NCBI RefSeq assembly: GCF_019097595.1
Contig: NC_080715.1
Span: 23,499,573 to 23,563,572, forward strand
Length of the DNA: 64,000 nucleotides
Origin: Hemibagrus wyckioides
Lineage: Eukaryota; Chordata; Actinopteri; Siluriformes; Bagridae
Direction of reading: 5' to 3'
The position numbers and the translations under genes are program-made. The notes under the pieces were generated by a model that was not told the DNA's origin, ran no database searches, and saw only the letters and a list, made by a program, of their open reading frames with translations. Shown here in pieces: positions 41,748-55,210 of this stretch (the stretch's first letter is position 1; each line of letters starts with the position of its first letter).

Positions 41748-44700
41748 TCAGACAATGAGGGAGTCTCTGCTTAGATGGGTGGTCTGTTAAAAACACCAAG
41801 AGCCACATATTAAAGACTGAGGCTTTGCAGACAATAGCAAGCACAAGGTCCAGGACTACGCCCGTTTTGTTATACACGGTATGACACCTGTATAAATAAT
41901 AATAATAACTGGAGACCATAAAACCTAAATATCTAATACTAACAATGCAACTCCCAAAGCATTTCTTGTAAACAGTAGCTTTGAACATATAAGTTCTGTT
42001 ATCTTAGACCATATTTCAGTACATCTTTTCTTAGACAAAGCACATATCTGCGAAATAAACATTTCATATTGGCAGTGTGACATGCCCTGTTTCTTGTGCA
42101 CTACTTTGTGTATATCTTTACTTTTTTATAATTATGCTAGGGACTCTATAGATCTCATTCCTGAAACAATTAACAGACACCTAATTTGTGCTGAAAAGGT
42201 GTCTAATATTTATTCTCTGCATGCTTTTTAACATCCATTGTCTGAGTGCTGTTTAAGTGCACCTGAAACTTTGTCGCATTTGTGCTTACTAGTTTTGAGC
42301 TCTTAGCAGTGAAAGCATAAGTAGCATCATAGCAGAGACCCCTACAGGTAACTCACCAATTTTCTGGGTCTGTTCCTGTCCTCCCTGAGCTCCTGAAGAG
42401 TGTGGGACATGCTTTGATTAGGGCGAGTGTAGGAGAATGGCCTTATGGCTGGCTCCATGGTCCGACTGCGCTCTTGTTCTTCAGGTTCCACAGTTCGGCA
42501 GCGATCTATCTCACAGTATGGTGGCAAGGAATCATCCTCCTCCGGTCGGTTGCTTGGTGATCTGCTATAGTAACAGTCACTGTTCTTTCTGGAGCTCTTT
42601 GAAGGTGTGTCGCTTTCCTCATAAACCCGTCCACCACATTCCCCCTGCTCTCTTGCCTTACGCTCCAGCACAGAGGTCAGGTAGGCATCATTGTATGACT
42701 GTCTACGAGTAGTATATCTTTCGCTGTTGGTATAATGCCTCCTTTCTGAAGACAAAGGAGGGCTATGGCGCCGCCAGTTGGCATCATCATCATCATCATC
42801 ATCCCGTAAACTGCGTGGCCTGTACTGATTCTGGCACCTCAGTTCTATGTCAAAATCTTGCTCAGTGCCACGGAGATCATGAAAGTCACCCCTCCGTCCA
42901 GCTCGGTGCCCATAGCTCCTCGCAAACTCTTCCAGTTCATCCAGAGACCCTGTGCGGCCCCTGGTGTCAAAGGCCTTCCTAGGAAGATGCTCTGAGCGGC
43001 AGCTCCACCTGCAAATAATATACACATTAGAATTAGCATATACACAGCTAAAGGCTTGGTTTAACATAAAACACAAGCACAAGCACACATATTAAACCTA
43101 CCGGCTATCATGTTCCTCAGTGCGATTGCTTTTGTAGTGTGTGGGCCGAAGTCTGTGAGCTGTGGATGCTGTGTTGATCTGGGGCTCATTGCTGTGGTCA
43201 GTGATTGGTGGCAGAGCTTTCTTTTGCACCTGCCTATAGGTTTGCCTGAAGTCCACATCACCATCATGCAAGGAGCTTAGCTCTGATACACTTCCAGCTG
43301 TTAAAGAAATAAGATTAAAATAAAGTCAAACACTAATAATATTGCAAACTATTTTGTTAGCAGTTCCATTAAATAGTTGCTAATGTACTGTACAGTAAAC
43401 TTGCTGAAGTTCTGTCTGGGTTAAGAATGAACAAGAGAACGACCCTTATAATACAAAGGTATGTTATGTACAGTATATACAGTATATGGGCAAAAATGTG
43501 CAACATAAATGTTTGTGCATCATCTATGTAAGCGTTATGATGGTGACGTTGAAAATGTTGGATGCACAGATTTCCAATGATAATGACCTTTCTAATAATA
43601 ACCTCACACTTATTGTTTTTCACACAAATACACATAGATGGCTGAAAAACACACTGACTGCATATAGGCTTACATGTGTGACCTGTCCACTTGTCCATAT
43701 AGAACTTTGCCAGGTCTCTCTCTATGTAGTACACACCGTTCATTGTGTCCTGAACCTGACTGGCCTGGAGACAGAAGTCACCACCCGCTGCAGACACATA
43801 TATACATTCTGTGTGTATCTATTTTATGTTTTATCCTCTTTATCTTTTATTTTTGCATATAAAGTACTCTGAATTGTCTTTGTGTACAATTGTGTACGAT
43901 TAAATAATAATAAAAAATATTAATAAAAAATTATTATTAATTATTATTAAAAATATTTTTTAAATAAAAATTATTTATTTACATAAACATGCCTTCCCTT
44001 GAATCACTTAAAGAAACAATTAGGCATTAAAAAATGTTAACAGTTTTCAACTGATCGCAAATGTTGTCAATCAGCCAACATCTTGCAAATATGCTTTTAC
44101 AGGCCATTGAATTCAATATTTTGATTTACACCAAAATATTGCTTGATAAAAATTAAACTGAAAGCTAAAATGTATATATGTAACAGGCAGTTGTTTGTAA
44201 TAACTGCCTGCACGCTAACATTCATGTCAGTCAATTAGCTGATGTTTGAAGGATGAATGAAATCAAATTTGATTATTATCAGTAGTATCAGAATCATTTT
44301 AGAGGAAATCGCTGAATTTACTGATCTTAAAATTTGTGTCTTGAAAACAATTTCTTCAACTTTGTCATTTTGATGAAATGAGTGTTGAACTTCACTGACC
44401 TCTAGCTGTATTGTTCTCCACAGAAGGTGGTGCTGCAAGCATCTTAGGCTCAATCAGAGAAGGTGCTACTTGAGGAACCATAGGAACACCATAGTATGGT
44501 GGATATATGGCAATTTGAGGAGGCTGTCCACTTTTAGCCATTTTACCTGCTTCATATACTGAAACGAATATTAGATAATCTTGATTATTACAAATCACAG
44601 CAGTGGAAATGATGTGGTACATATAAATACGGCTGTTAGTGTGTTTGGGGGCAGGTCTGGGAGGGTGGTTTTTAGGTACTCACAGTGCTTCGGACAACAG

Positions 44701-47700
44701 CACGTATCAGGGCAGCAGCAGCAACGTATATAACAGCAGCAGGAGTGGGGACAGCACTGACACCAGCATACCCCAATCACCACCAGAAACAGAATGCTAC
44801 CCAAAGCTACAGATACCACAAACACCCACTCTGCAACATAGAGAGAGAGAGAGAGGCGCATGTATTAATTACCAGATATTCCTATAATTTCTGTCATGTA
44901 CCAGCATTTTATTTTGTGACTCAGACTCACCCTAAACATTCAATCCTGTAGGAAGTTTCAATCTAAACATTTTTTTCTATTTTTTCAGATAAAACCAGTG
45001 CAGATGATTCAGACTGTGTGCTATCTCTTCCAGCCTCTTATCTCTGAAGTCAGTCTCTGCTTCTGGACTAATGATGTACTTCCTCTGGCCATGAGCAAAA
45101 TTTTAAGCCCTCAGCACAAATTACATCCTGTTAAAGAATGGAGCATTTCTGGCTTTTCTTACAAACATGCAGTGTGGAGTGTTTTTGTCTTTAGCTCAGG
45201 ACAACCACATGATGAATCAGATGATTCAGTCAGATTAATGACAGGTCATTACAGACCAATTGAGCATGCAACCTAATGTAAGATTAATTGAAGAATTGAA
45301 AAGAAGAGTAGGTAGGATAAGCCGAAAACACTGTTCTAATACACCCATTGACAGACAGAACAGGAAGTAGAGTTTTTTGAATGCAGAAGTGCAGGAAGGC
45401 AAGAGAAAGCATCAAAGCCACCCTACCTGGCATTATCTCCAGCTCAAACTCAGGCAGGATGTCATTCAGCACACCTGTCTTACCTGTAGAGATCAGAGGA
45501 GCACAGGTGAGCAGCAGCGGAAAGGTCAAAAGCTGGGAAAGAGGCTACATGCAGGGAAAGCGATTGAAGAAAGAAAGGTTTGTAAAGATCAGAGGTTTCT
45601 AATCATCCACAAACATGCAGAAAATGGGATAAAGTTAAGGTTTTTTTAAGGAGCTGCTTACAACTCTGTGCAAGATGTGTTAATCTGAAAAAATGTAAGT
45701 GTGGAAAAACTGCTATTGGATTGTAGATCTGTGGACAGAAACCAAATGCAAGTAAAAAAAAAAGGAAAAAGAGAAAATGTATGATGTTTGTTTGTTGCAT
45801 ATAATGCAAGCATTTAAGCAGTGCAAGACAAGTCAGGTGAACAAAGTATGCTTTATGATGCCATTTTGGAAGCTAATGTGTGTAATGTGCTCATGTGCCA
45901 GGGGTTAGAAGGCACACTCCTCTCTGGCAAGGTGGCTAATTATAGCAAGGTGCGATATTACTGCTACATTAGTTTGAACATCACATGCCTGAGTGAATGC
46001 AGAGAAACAGCACATGCACATGACTGTCTCACATGACAAGTATGTTAGAAATGTACAACTTACATTCTTATGTTATTACACAATTAAATTGTTTCTATGA
46101 CTATAACAACATTTACATATTAATCCTATCCCGTGTGAGTATGGTGCATGACATGCATACAAAACATGAAATAATCCACAAAACTTTCCTTTACAATTGC
46201 TAGCATTAATTACAGTAAGTTACTTAAAGTTATACAGGAACACAGAGCACAGATAAAAACATCACTTAAATGGTTAAATAGACAAAATATACAACTTCAT
46301 AAAGATCTAAAGGATCCTTGATTAACTATTTACATAGACAACTGGCATGTGTAACTAATGCAACTTCATTTAAAAGGTCAAAGTAACAATGTTAAAATAC
46401 ATGAATACAGCAAATCATGATAACAAGATAACAATCTGCATGTTCACATGGATTTCCTTCAGGGTTCGTTGGTTTCCTCCCATTTCCCAAAAACATGGTA
46501 TGTGGATTGGCTAAAACTGTCCATAGTTGTGAATATGCATGTGTGCATGTTGTATTGCAATGGATTGGTGGATTTACAGCATTATTCTAGATGCTGCTTT
46601 TCAGAATGTATAGCAATCTAAGTACAGTATACTGTTGGATGAGAGCATACCTAATAAACTGCTCTCTCTCCCTGTCAAAAGTGCTCTATAAATAAAACAC
46701 ATTTGAATTGAATTAAACTTGGTTTATCCAGTTCTTTTTACTTGTTAAATAATCCAAACCAAGATGTTGACAGAGCCAATAGCCAATAACTAACCATCCT
46801 CTTACTGACTCCTCAGTGTTACTCATACAGTAAAGTTTATAGTTTCAAAATGGCCAGGCACACTTGCACATTTAAAGTCTATTCCCACATCTTAAACTAA
46901 CAAAAATGGTCAAACAGTGCCAAAACTGTTCTGAGGCATGGACTCTACAGGACCTTTGAAGGGGTACTGTGGTGTCTGGCAGCTAGATGTAAGGAACAGA
47001 TCCTTTAAGTCCTTTAAGTGTGAAGTTGGGCCTCCATGGATTTCATTTGATTGTGTAACACATCCCACAGAAACCTGATCGGCATAAGGTTTGGGAAATT
47101 TGAAGGCTAAGTCGAGCGCATTTGACCCTTTGCGTCAGTGGTCCTTCCTTGGACCACTTATGTTTGGTAGATCCCAACCAATGCATAAAACTCCACAAGA
47201 CCTGCTGTTTTGAAGATGCTCTGACCCATTCATCTAGCCATAACAATTTGTCCCTTATCAGAGTCATTCAGATCTTTACACTTGCCCATTTTTCCTGCTT
47301 CATCTTCAAGGAAAAAACTAACTTTTCATCTGCCTAATACATCCCAACCTTTGACAAATGCCAATGGAAGTTTATTGTGAGTTTCACAAAACAAAATAAC
47401 AAATCCGAAAATACAACAATTCAGACAAACTGGAAAAATTATGTATAGTTTGTAAATGGAATTCTTACTGCTGACTGGAAGAGACATCTGTCACTCAAGA
47501 TATACAGGACGTACAGCAGGTTGCTGCAGAAAAAAAGTCAATTTTTGTGTGTATGAACGCAGTTCTGCCCTTATAGCATTCCTTACATCGTTTAATCTGG
47601 AATAGTTTTTGGACATCGCAAACTAATCTTTATGCCATGATACCCGATCAGCATATCCAAAATCATGGCATATGAATGTCCTTCATCAAAGTAGCATTGA

Positions 47701-50700
47701 ATGAATTTCATTTTCTCCTTGTTATTTTTTCTATCAATATAAATATATATTTTTGTTATTTACGTAGAATCAAAGTTGCACTATCAAAAAAAATGATTTA
47801 AAGTGAATGCACAATTAGACAAGTACAAGAAATACAGTTAGATACACAATTTCCTACTTCTTGTATATCTTGAGTGACAGATGTCTCGTCCAATCAGCTG
47901 TAAGAATTCCATTCACAAACTACATCTACCCTTTTTTTGGATTTGTTATTTTGGTTTCTGATTTGTTATTTTGTTTTTCAAATGTATTATAGTCAAATGT
48001 TTTACATGATGCAGTGACTTGTGTAATCACACCCTCACCGAGAGTGAGCAGTTCATAAACAGCCTCTCTGGGGGAACAGATTTCAGGCTATTGGACTGAC
48101 TGTGCTGAGTTAGCAGAGCTAAGAAGCATTAACAGAGCACTCAGGCACTAGGCTTTCTCCTATCTTGGCACTTTCATAAAACACACACAGAAGAGTAATT
48201 TGAGAAAAGCAGTCAGTGAAAACCAACAGAGACAAAGAGGGACAAACTGATGGGGAAGGGAAGCAGAGTGAGACAACATGAGTAGGACATTATCTATAGT
48301 AAATGCAAAATGAACACAAGGCTGATAAGAATGAGGGAGTGTCAGGTCCAAAGTTGAATCCTCAGCAATACAACATTGCAAATAACTTTAATTCAGACCA
48401 GTCTTTTCACCCAGGGGTTCACTAATGTTTTCAAAGTCAGGCACTTCCTTAACTGGTTATTAAAAAAATATCTGTGGGCTTCACCAGTACAGATTTATTT
48501 ATGAACATAATCTCTTAAATAAATAAAATGGTCATTATTTATAATATATATAAGTTGTACATTAATATTTTGCCTATTTATTAACGCCTTTTTATTCGTT
48601 TGAGAAAGCACAGTTTTTCTATTAAAATTTTCATTTCACTTAAGTTGACAGTGATTATAGGCCTAGCTGTTTTGGGGTTATTGGGGTTTGGATTTAATCC
48701 ATTCTTGACCAGTAACAGACTAAAAACCTATAATAAATCTAATAAGTTTCAGCATAGTGGGCTGTGATTTCCACTTCTGAAACAAAATTGAGCTCCATGG
48801 CTTCAGCCTCAGCAAATGCTCTTCAGATGCATGTTTCACTCTCCTCTCCTATTGCAAAACCCATTACAATCTACTTATGCAGTAGCCACAATAGACACAT
48901 TGCGTTCCCCAGGGTCTACATAGTACTCTGATCTTTCTAGCTGTTTAGCCATAACCATTTCTCTCTGTCATTTCTTTCTTCATTTGCCAATAAACAAGAG
49001 GTTGTGACATGCCTTACATCTGGAAAAAAGCAATGAGTTTAGAGTGTCTTGTAATGCACATGTCAATAAATTGCATATATGTTGTCTGGCAAGGGGGACT
49101 GGACCTTCTTTTGTTCAGCAGACAGAAATGGAAGCACTGCAGTCACATAGCGCCAAACAATCATGGAATCCCTGCAGGGGTTTTTTCTACACATGGACCT
49201 GTACTTTAGATGCGAGTGACCTTAGAGAAGACAGATGAACAAAGGAGCCTCTTATTAAGCTACAGATCCCTGTTGAGAGGCATGCGCCATTCAGCCGTTA
49301 CCATGGAAGCCCTTGTAAGAGCACTTAGGAATTCAAACCCTGGCGTAAGCATGCACTTTTCATTGAAAACTCATCCAAACACAACAAACACACTCCACCA
49401 AAATACACAAACAGCTTTCTGCTTACAAGCTATGTCTGAACACAAGATTCCATTTAGTAACGTGCTGTATGACAAGAACAAAGGGAACCATCAAAGGTAC
49501 ATGTATCTAAATGCATAAAATCTTCGGCATCTTTTATATAAGCTACTATATGTACACCAAGATATAATTATGACTTTATCCAACTAGTGAAAAGTCTCTT
49601 TTAAATTAAATGAATTGCTTTGTAATGCTAACTTTCATGTTGCTGACTGAAGAATTCTAATACAATTATTAGTAAAAACTACTGTGCATTTTCGAAATAA
49701 TATGCAAAGGTTTTCTGCAAAGACACAGACTGTACACAAGGCCTCAATCTCAAAACCCAATTCAAGACTATAATAAAAAAAAAAAAATAAAACATAGTAA
49801 CATATTAACCACAACCATTTTACATGGAGAACTAGAGACTCAGGAATGTTCTGATCCCAAAGGTCATCTTGATAACTGTTAAGTTACTCACTTAATCAAG
49901 TATTATTGTTTATCATGACCCAGAATTACTTACTGAGTCAAAACAATTATACCTATTTATACCTATCTTCTTTCTTACCAGTCAAAAAAAAACAACTCCA
50001 TGATATTCTGAGGAGCTTGCAATTTTTTAAACTTTCTGCAGATTTTCCACAGATTTGTACAGATTTGTTTCACGAGACACACTCAGCCAAAGCCCTCTTC
50101 ATTCATGGGCATCAAACATGTGTATAGCTAACATAAAAATGTAATTTTTATTTTTACTGATAGGTGTTTAAAAGAAGACTCATGTGCTTGCAATCTCACC
50201 ACTTCAAGTAGTTTTTTCCACAAAAAAGCACAAAAGCATTATGGTAGCAACAACTACAAAAAATATGTGAAAGCCTGTAGGTACTGACTAATATCACTGT
50301 GACTGAAAAGGGATAGAGAGTACGCCATCCCTCCCACTCAGACAACACAGCCAAATTTGCTTCCTTGGTTCTCTTGGGCAATAGAATGAATACTTTTCTG
50401 TTGAGCCACTTTCATTTTTATGTATGTTACACTCAACAAACCCCTCTCAAAACACATTCAGCATCACAGAATATTTTATTGTAGTAATCATACTAATACT
50501 AATCATATTTAATTTATAATGGAGTATTTGTGTGTTATGTGATTGTAGATGTTTGACTATTTGTAAATGTGCAGAGTCGAGGCTACATAAGGAATAAATC
50601 ATGACAGGGTATGCTTTCAATGAGGTGATTCCCAAAATTATAATTTTTTTAAATTTTCCTCTTATTCCACAGTCATATGGCGACACTTTTATTTATTAAA

Positions 50701-52794
50701 CAATGTCATCCTTTAATCGTTATATTGATCATTGTGGAACAATTGCAAAACAAGTAAGTTGTTACTGTAGAAACAATAACATACTAGAATACCAATTCTA
50801 AAATGTATAAAAGTGTATTAAACCAATCAGATTTGAGAATTTGTCAACCCTGTTGTATAACGTCAAACATCTCCTATTTTAATACTGCAGTTGTTTTTAA
50901 ACGTGCATTAGCAGTCCTAATCCAGAGGATATGACTTACCCAGCACCAGCAGCTCCACCTGGCCTTCATTCCTGCCCTCCAGATCATCACCACTGACCAC
51001 CTGACAGAAGTACACACCACTGTCACCCCACTGCAGCTCTCCAATACGCAGGTCTGCTTCTGAACAACAACAGCATTTTGTTAAACCTTAATCACTAGTC
51101 CCGAGACAAACAAAATGTTAGATTATAATAAATAGAATTTTCATAAGGAAAATACACAGTAAAATACATAAAATATCTGACATTATAGAAAATTTGTCAA
51201 AAAATAAATAAATAAATAACAAGCCAACCATGATTTATGTATAATGAATGCATTTTGCAATTCTGTGCTTTGCTGCTGAGTAACAGGGGTAAGAATGCTC
51301 GTTTAGTAAGGGCATGGGGGAGTATGTTTGTTTTTGATAAGGAGTAATGTGGGGGGTGTTTTGTGAGGAACAGGAGAGCTGTAGTATTCCTCACTGAGGT
51401 CAGCGCCTGACCATTGTGTAGTTGAAAGAAAAGCCTGTGCCCTATTTAGGGAACAGGAAAAGTAGAACACAATTGCCAGTGTTTTCTGCAAAGACAGATT
51501 ACGTACACACGACCCCAAACACCAAGTCAAATATACTGTACAGGGTTACATGTGATGAAACAAAATCATCACATTTCAGCTAATGGTATATATCTAAAAT
51601 CAATCGAAAAATGTATTTCCCCCTAAGCACTCTTCTGAATTTAAATCAAAACACCTCAAGCTGGTTGGTTCCCATTTCATGCAGCATGTGAAGCAATCCA
51701 GATGATAGCACTGATTAATCATTGACCAGGCCAGCTCCCTCCTAAAATGTCATCAAATTTAGAATTGCCCTACTGATTACATCCTGTGTGGGACTGAGGC
51801 AGAACTGCTGTTTAAATCTTATCCAAATTAAATCTCTTCTGGGGTCGTATACAGGGTGTCCAGTGAATAATAAATCCTTGCTGCAAATATTATTCAAATA
51901 TTCAAGATTAAGATACATTACTGTTAATAATGGAGATATCTCTGCCTTTATATTGTTTAGCCAGGTTAAAGGAGTCTCCTTGCTTTGAGGCCACGACCGT
52001 ACGACTTTTATCGGCGCAGTCCAAGTAGCTTTTGTCCCCCAGCTTAGAGCCATGGACTCCCAGAGTCTCAGAGAAGGTGAACGACTCTCTGGTTCGGTCT
52101 GTACAGTAAGACTTATACATCCACTGCACCACAGGAGGTTTGATGGAGTGGGTGTTGTACTGGCATTGCAGCACCACAGAGGAAAACAGCATGGCAAACT
52201 TCTTATCTTCCTGTACTGTCACATGAACACAGTTGCAAGCCAACCCTGGAAAAAAATGGAGAAGTGAGGTCAGATAATTTGACACTTAATCCATAAATTC
52301 AGATGACAACAGAATGGTCAAAGATAGCTACATTAAACATAAATCCAGCATGGATGAAACTTAACAAAACTGGCTTCTAAATATTCAGTATATTTAAGGT
52401 AATATAAGCATAAAGTAATATAAGTAATGTAAGAAAATCTTATGTTTTAAATCCTGTACCATATTCAACTATTAAAATTATGATTTTTATATGTGCTCCA
52501 GTGATTATGCTCCAGTTTGTGCAAATTCATTGGCTAGCATTAACTAAAATAAAGACATGAACATGGCTTCTCTCTTAATATCAAGCAAATTCCTCTCTTA
52601 GCTAAAATTCAGATGGAACAAATGAAATGTGATAACCTGAAAACAAAAATATCTTATAACATCTGGACCTACTCATCTACCTACTACACTATGTGTGTAG
52701 CTTGCCATGAAAGTCTTGTATCTGTCCAGCTAGGTGGGAGATAAGCAAGCTGGATAGAATCAAAAGAAGGAGGATCTGTCTGGTGTGTGTGTGG

Positions 52795-52825
<31 letters not shown>

Positions 52826-54215
52826 AGAAAGAGAGAGAGAGAGAGGGAGAGACAGAGACAGAGACAGAGACAGACAGAGACAGAGAGTCTGTTAAATTCC
52901 TGCCTGTGTAATTAGGTAAAATTCCTGACTCTGTGTGTGTGTGTGTGTGTAGGGGGTCTGTCAATTTTTAGAGAGGTCACGGTCTACTGTGCATCTACGT
53001 TTGGTGGTGCTGTTGAGATCTTAACATTCCTAAACAAGAGGAAATAACAGGGGGACTCTGGGCAAGGCACTCACTTTCTGCAAAATTCTGGAGCCATACT
53101 TCACAATTCGAAAGCATGCACCCTGTTTTAAGATTACAGCCTGTTTTGAATAGACCTGTTTCCACTTAGGGTTTATATAATAACTGGTCAAAACCCCACT
53201 TGATCATCTTCGGACAAAAGCTGACCATCCATATAACCACCATTCTCTGAGTCTCCTAGCCAAAGCAGTAAAGACCGTCTCTTTCTCCTTTTGTTGTCAG
53301 CCTGATTCATTGTTCATCATTATGGGGAACCCCCACCCAGTAAGACCCAAAGCAAGGGGGGGTTTTAAAATCCACCAATAAGATAAACCCACTGGCCAAG
53401 TCACCCGTGAACGCCCAATTAAATAAGAGATTTGAACAGAACCGTTACAAGGAATTATATTTTAGTACAGGAAGAGCAGCAGTGCTTAACTGCTTTGACT
53501 TTTTAATGCGACAAACTATTTTGCTAGACAGCAGGCAAAAAAAGAAAAGTAAAATTTGAAATATATTAAAACAGGCCTTTGAAAGAGCCGTAATATCCTG
53601 CCCATTCTACTGAACTCAGAAAAGTAGGTCAGAGTAGGTGCCATATCCCACAAGTGAGATTTTTCATCCTTATGAAAGCAAGGTAAGGTTGTGTATTTAA
53701 TAACAGACACAGGAAGCAGAATGAAGCATTGAATCCTTTGCTACATTTGTCACTAAGACAGATCTGATACAAAGTACTGTAGTCTCATTCCTGCAGTCTC
53801 TCAGCCTGAGGCATTATTGCCTCCCACAAGTCTTCACTAAACCATACTCACTTTTTGGTCAGCATAGAAGTGTCTGGTTTTGAAATATGCACAAAAAGTT
53901 GGCAAGCTATGGCTTGGAAAACACACCAGATCAAAGATTTTTAGATTTTTAATCATTGTCAGCCCACTTTAGTCTTGTGCCCTGTAGTCCAGTGTGTACA
54001 CAAGCTTTAAATCTTTCTCAGAAACTGTAACTCACATATAATCACTGAGTAAAACAAGCACGTGAAAAACACACAGTAAAGCTGGACTGTGGGATCAACC
54101 TGTTGTCCACTTCTCATGATTTACAGCTTCTTCTGCAAATAATAGTTTGAAAAGTTTGAGACTTACGTGAAATAAGTACGTAATAAGGAATCCAATGACT
54201 CAGTATAAATCTCAT
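41748..54215 (-). CDS. ildr2: Immunoglobulin-like domain containing receptor 2 (angulin-3)
   Basis: Angulin-family membrane protein. Exons in transcript order: 54215-54167, 52245-51922, 51059-50940, 45483-45427, 44830-44684, 44558-44400, 43787-43674, 43297-43102, 43008-42357 and 41783-41748 (TGA). They total 1854 nt, 617 aa. Visible: signal [16 protein letters not shown]; Ig V domain with VAL-type strand [32 protein letters not shown] and WGDSGVYFC; stalk [20 protein letters not shown]; transmembrane [20 protein letters not shown]; Cys block [70 protein letters not shown]; a seven-Asp run; DDSLPPY; and terminus SRDSLIV. The stalk and SLDEL motifs fit ILDR2 better than LSR, as does the gpa33-pou2f1 neighbourhood. 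Intron 3 is 5.5 kb. Confidence 0.92.
46441..46640. repeat. Short interspersed repeat fragment
   Basis: The order ggtttcctcccatttcccaa, acatggta, ggattggctaaaactgtcca and tattgcaatggattggtgg follows a very common fish repeat. A probable second fragment of the same family is at 61085-61215. It lies in ildr2 intron 3. Confidence 0.6.
46905..47375 (-). mobile_element. Decayed Tc1/mariner copy in ildr2 intron 3
   Basis: It follows the 5868-7019 family: ggcatggactctacaggacc, then gatcctttaag, gcctccatgga, a large internal deletion, and the segment ttccttggaccactta to cttgcccatttttcctgct. It ends in tgcctaatacatcccaacc. Termini are not preserved. Antisense orientation as for the other copies. Confidence 0.8.
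52795..52955. repeat. (GT)n-(GA)n compound microsatellite
   Basis: GT-rich tract at about 52783-52826, a GA/GACA tract to 52888, and a second (GT)n tract at 52932-52951. It lies in ildr2 intron 1. Confidence 0.9.
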
Positions 54216-55210
54216 TGTCCAAATAAAATCAGATCAATGTGCAGATATCTGGACTTCTTATTTCCTTGGACCGTTGTTGGGTTCATACTCGTGTCCGCGA
54301 AGCGGATAGATTAACTTCAGCGCGACCGAGAAGAGAGTGGAGCGTACCATGTTACAATGGGGGTAAACATTATGAACTGTGGATTACTAATGCAGTATAA
54401 TGAACAAATTGCCAAATTAAATATGCTTGATGCACACTTTGAACAGTCTTACATTTTATTAATTTAACAAGCTGAATATGGGAGACGTATGGGAGACAAA
54501 AACCGAGCATCGCGTTAAGTACACTACCCATCTTCGAAAATAAGAGCATCCAACAAGAGGAAAATAAAATCAGAATGTGTTCTCATTAGGCTGATCCATT
54601 CAGATAATCTATGTAATAATCCATTCAAATAATCTATGTAATAATCCATTCAAATAATCTATGTAATAATCCATTCAAATAATCTATGTAATAATCCATT
54701 CAAATAATATACGTAAAACCACTTTTTTAATTACACTTACAATTTGATAAGCAGTGCTGCACAGTTCTTTTCAGTTTTTGTTAACATAATTGTTGCTAAT
54801 TATGACGTAAAATATACACTTATTTAACTGGGACTATGTTTTGTTTGTTTGTTTGTTTGTTTGTTTGTATTTACATATTTTCTGCCAGTATAAACATTAG
54901 CATACTATGTCATCAGTGGAGTCGAAGACTGTACAGTATATTGTGCTTCATAGAGGGGTACAACAGTAACATTTAAATGAGAGTACCAAAGATCACACCT
55001 TCATGAATATATGGAAAATACATATAAGATAAGTTACCTCAAAAGTTTTTCCATATAAAATTACAGTCCACTTTTGAAATGTTATTAGATACATAATATT
55101 GTACAGTGATTCAAAAAAAATGTAATTAATAGAATGTAACTGCTCTACATTTTTCATAAAATTTCCCTAGTCATTTTCACAAAAGCGACAATCTTAATGC
55201 TCATGGCTTC
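54216..55210. other. Short spacer between ildr2 and gpa33
   Basis: It must hold the ildr2 promoter and the gpa33 3' UTR, since both genes are on the minus strand. It contains the 25-bp tandem repeat and a (TTTG)n tract at about 54840-54868. No sign of a maelstrom gene. Confidence 0.6.
54596..54718. repeat. 25-bp tandem repeat, five units
   Basis: Units of ccattcaaataatctatgta followed by ataat; the first has a G substitution and the last is truncated and diverged. It lies about 0.4 kb upstream of the ildr2 start codon. Confidence 0.95.

Noticed and set aside
45377..45649. Plus-strand frames of 73-90 codons around 45.4 kb
   Set aside because: They overlap ildr2 exon 4 in antisense and have no supporting motif or splice pattern.
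41748..54215. Calling this gene lsr (angulin-1) instead of ildr2
   Set aside because: The stalk ([16 protein letters not shown]), [13 protein letters not shown] and the linkage to gpa33 and pou2f1 fit ILDR2; the Ig block WMYKSYC also is closer to ILDR2's KFKSYC than to LSR.
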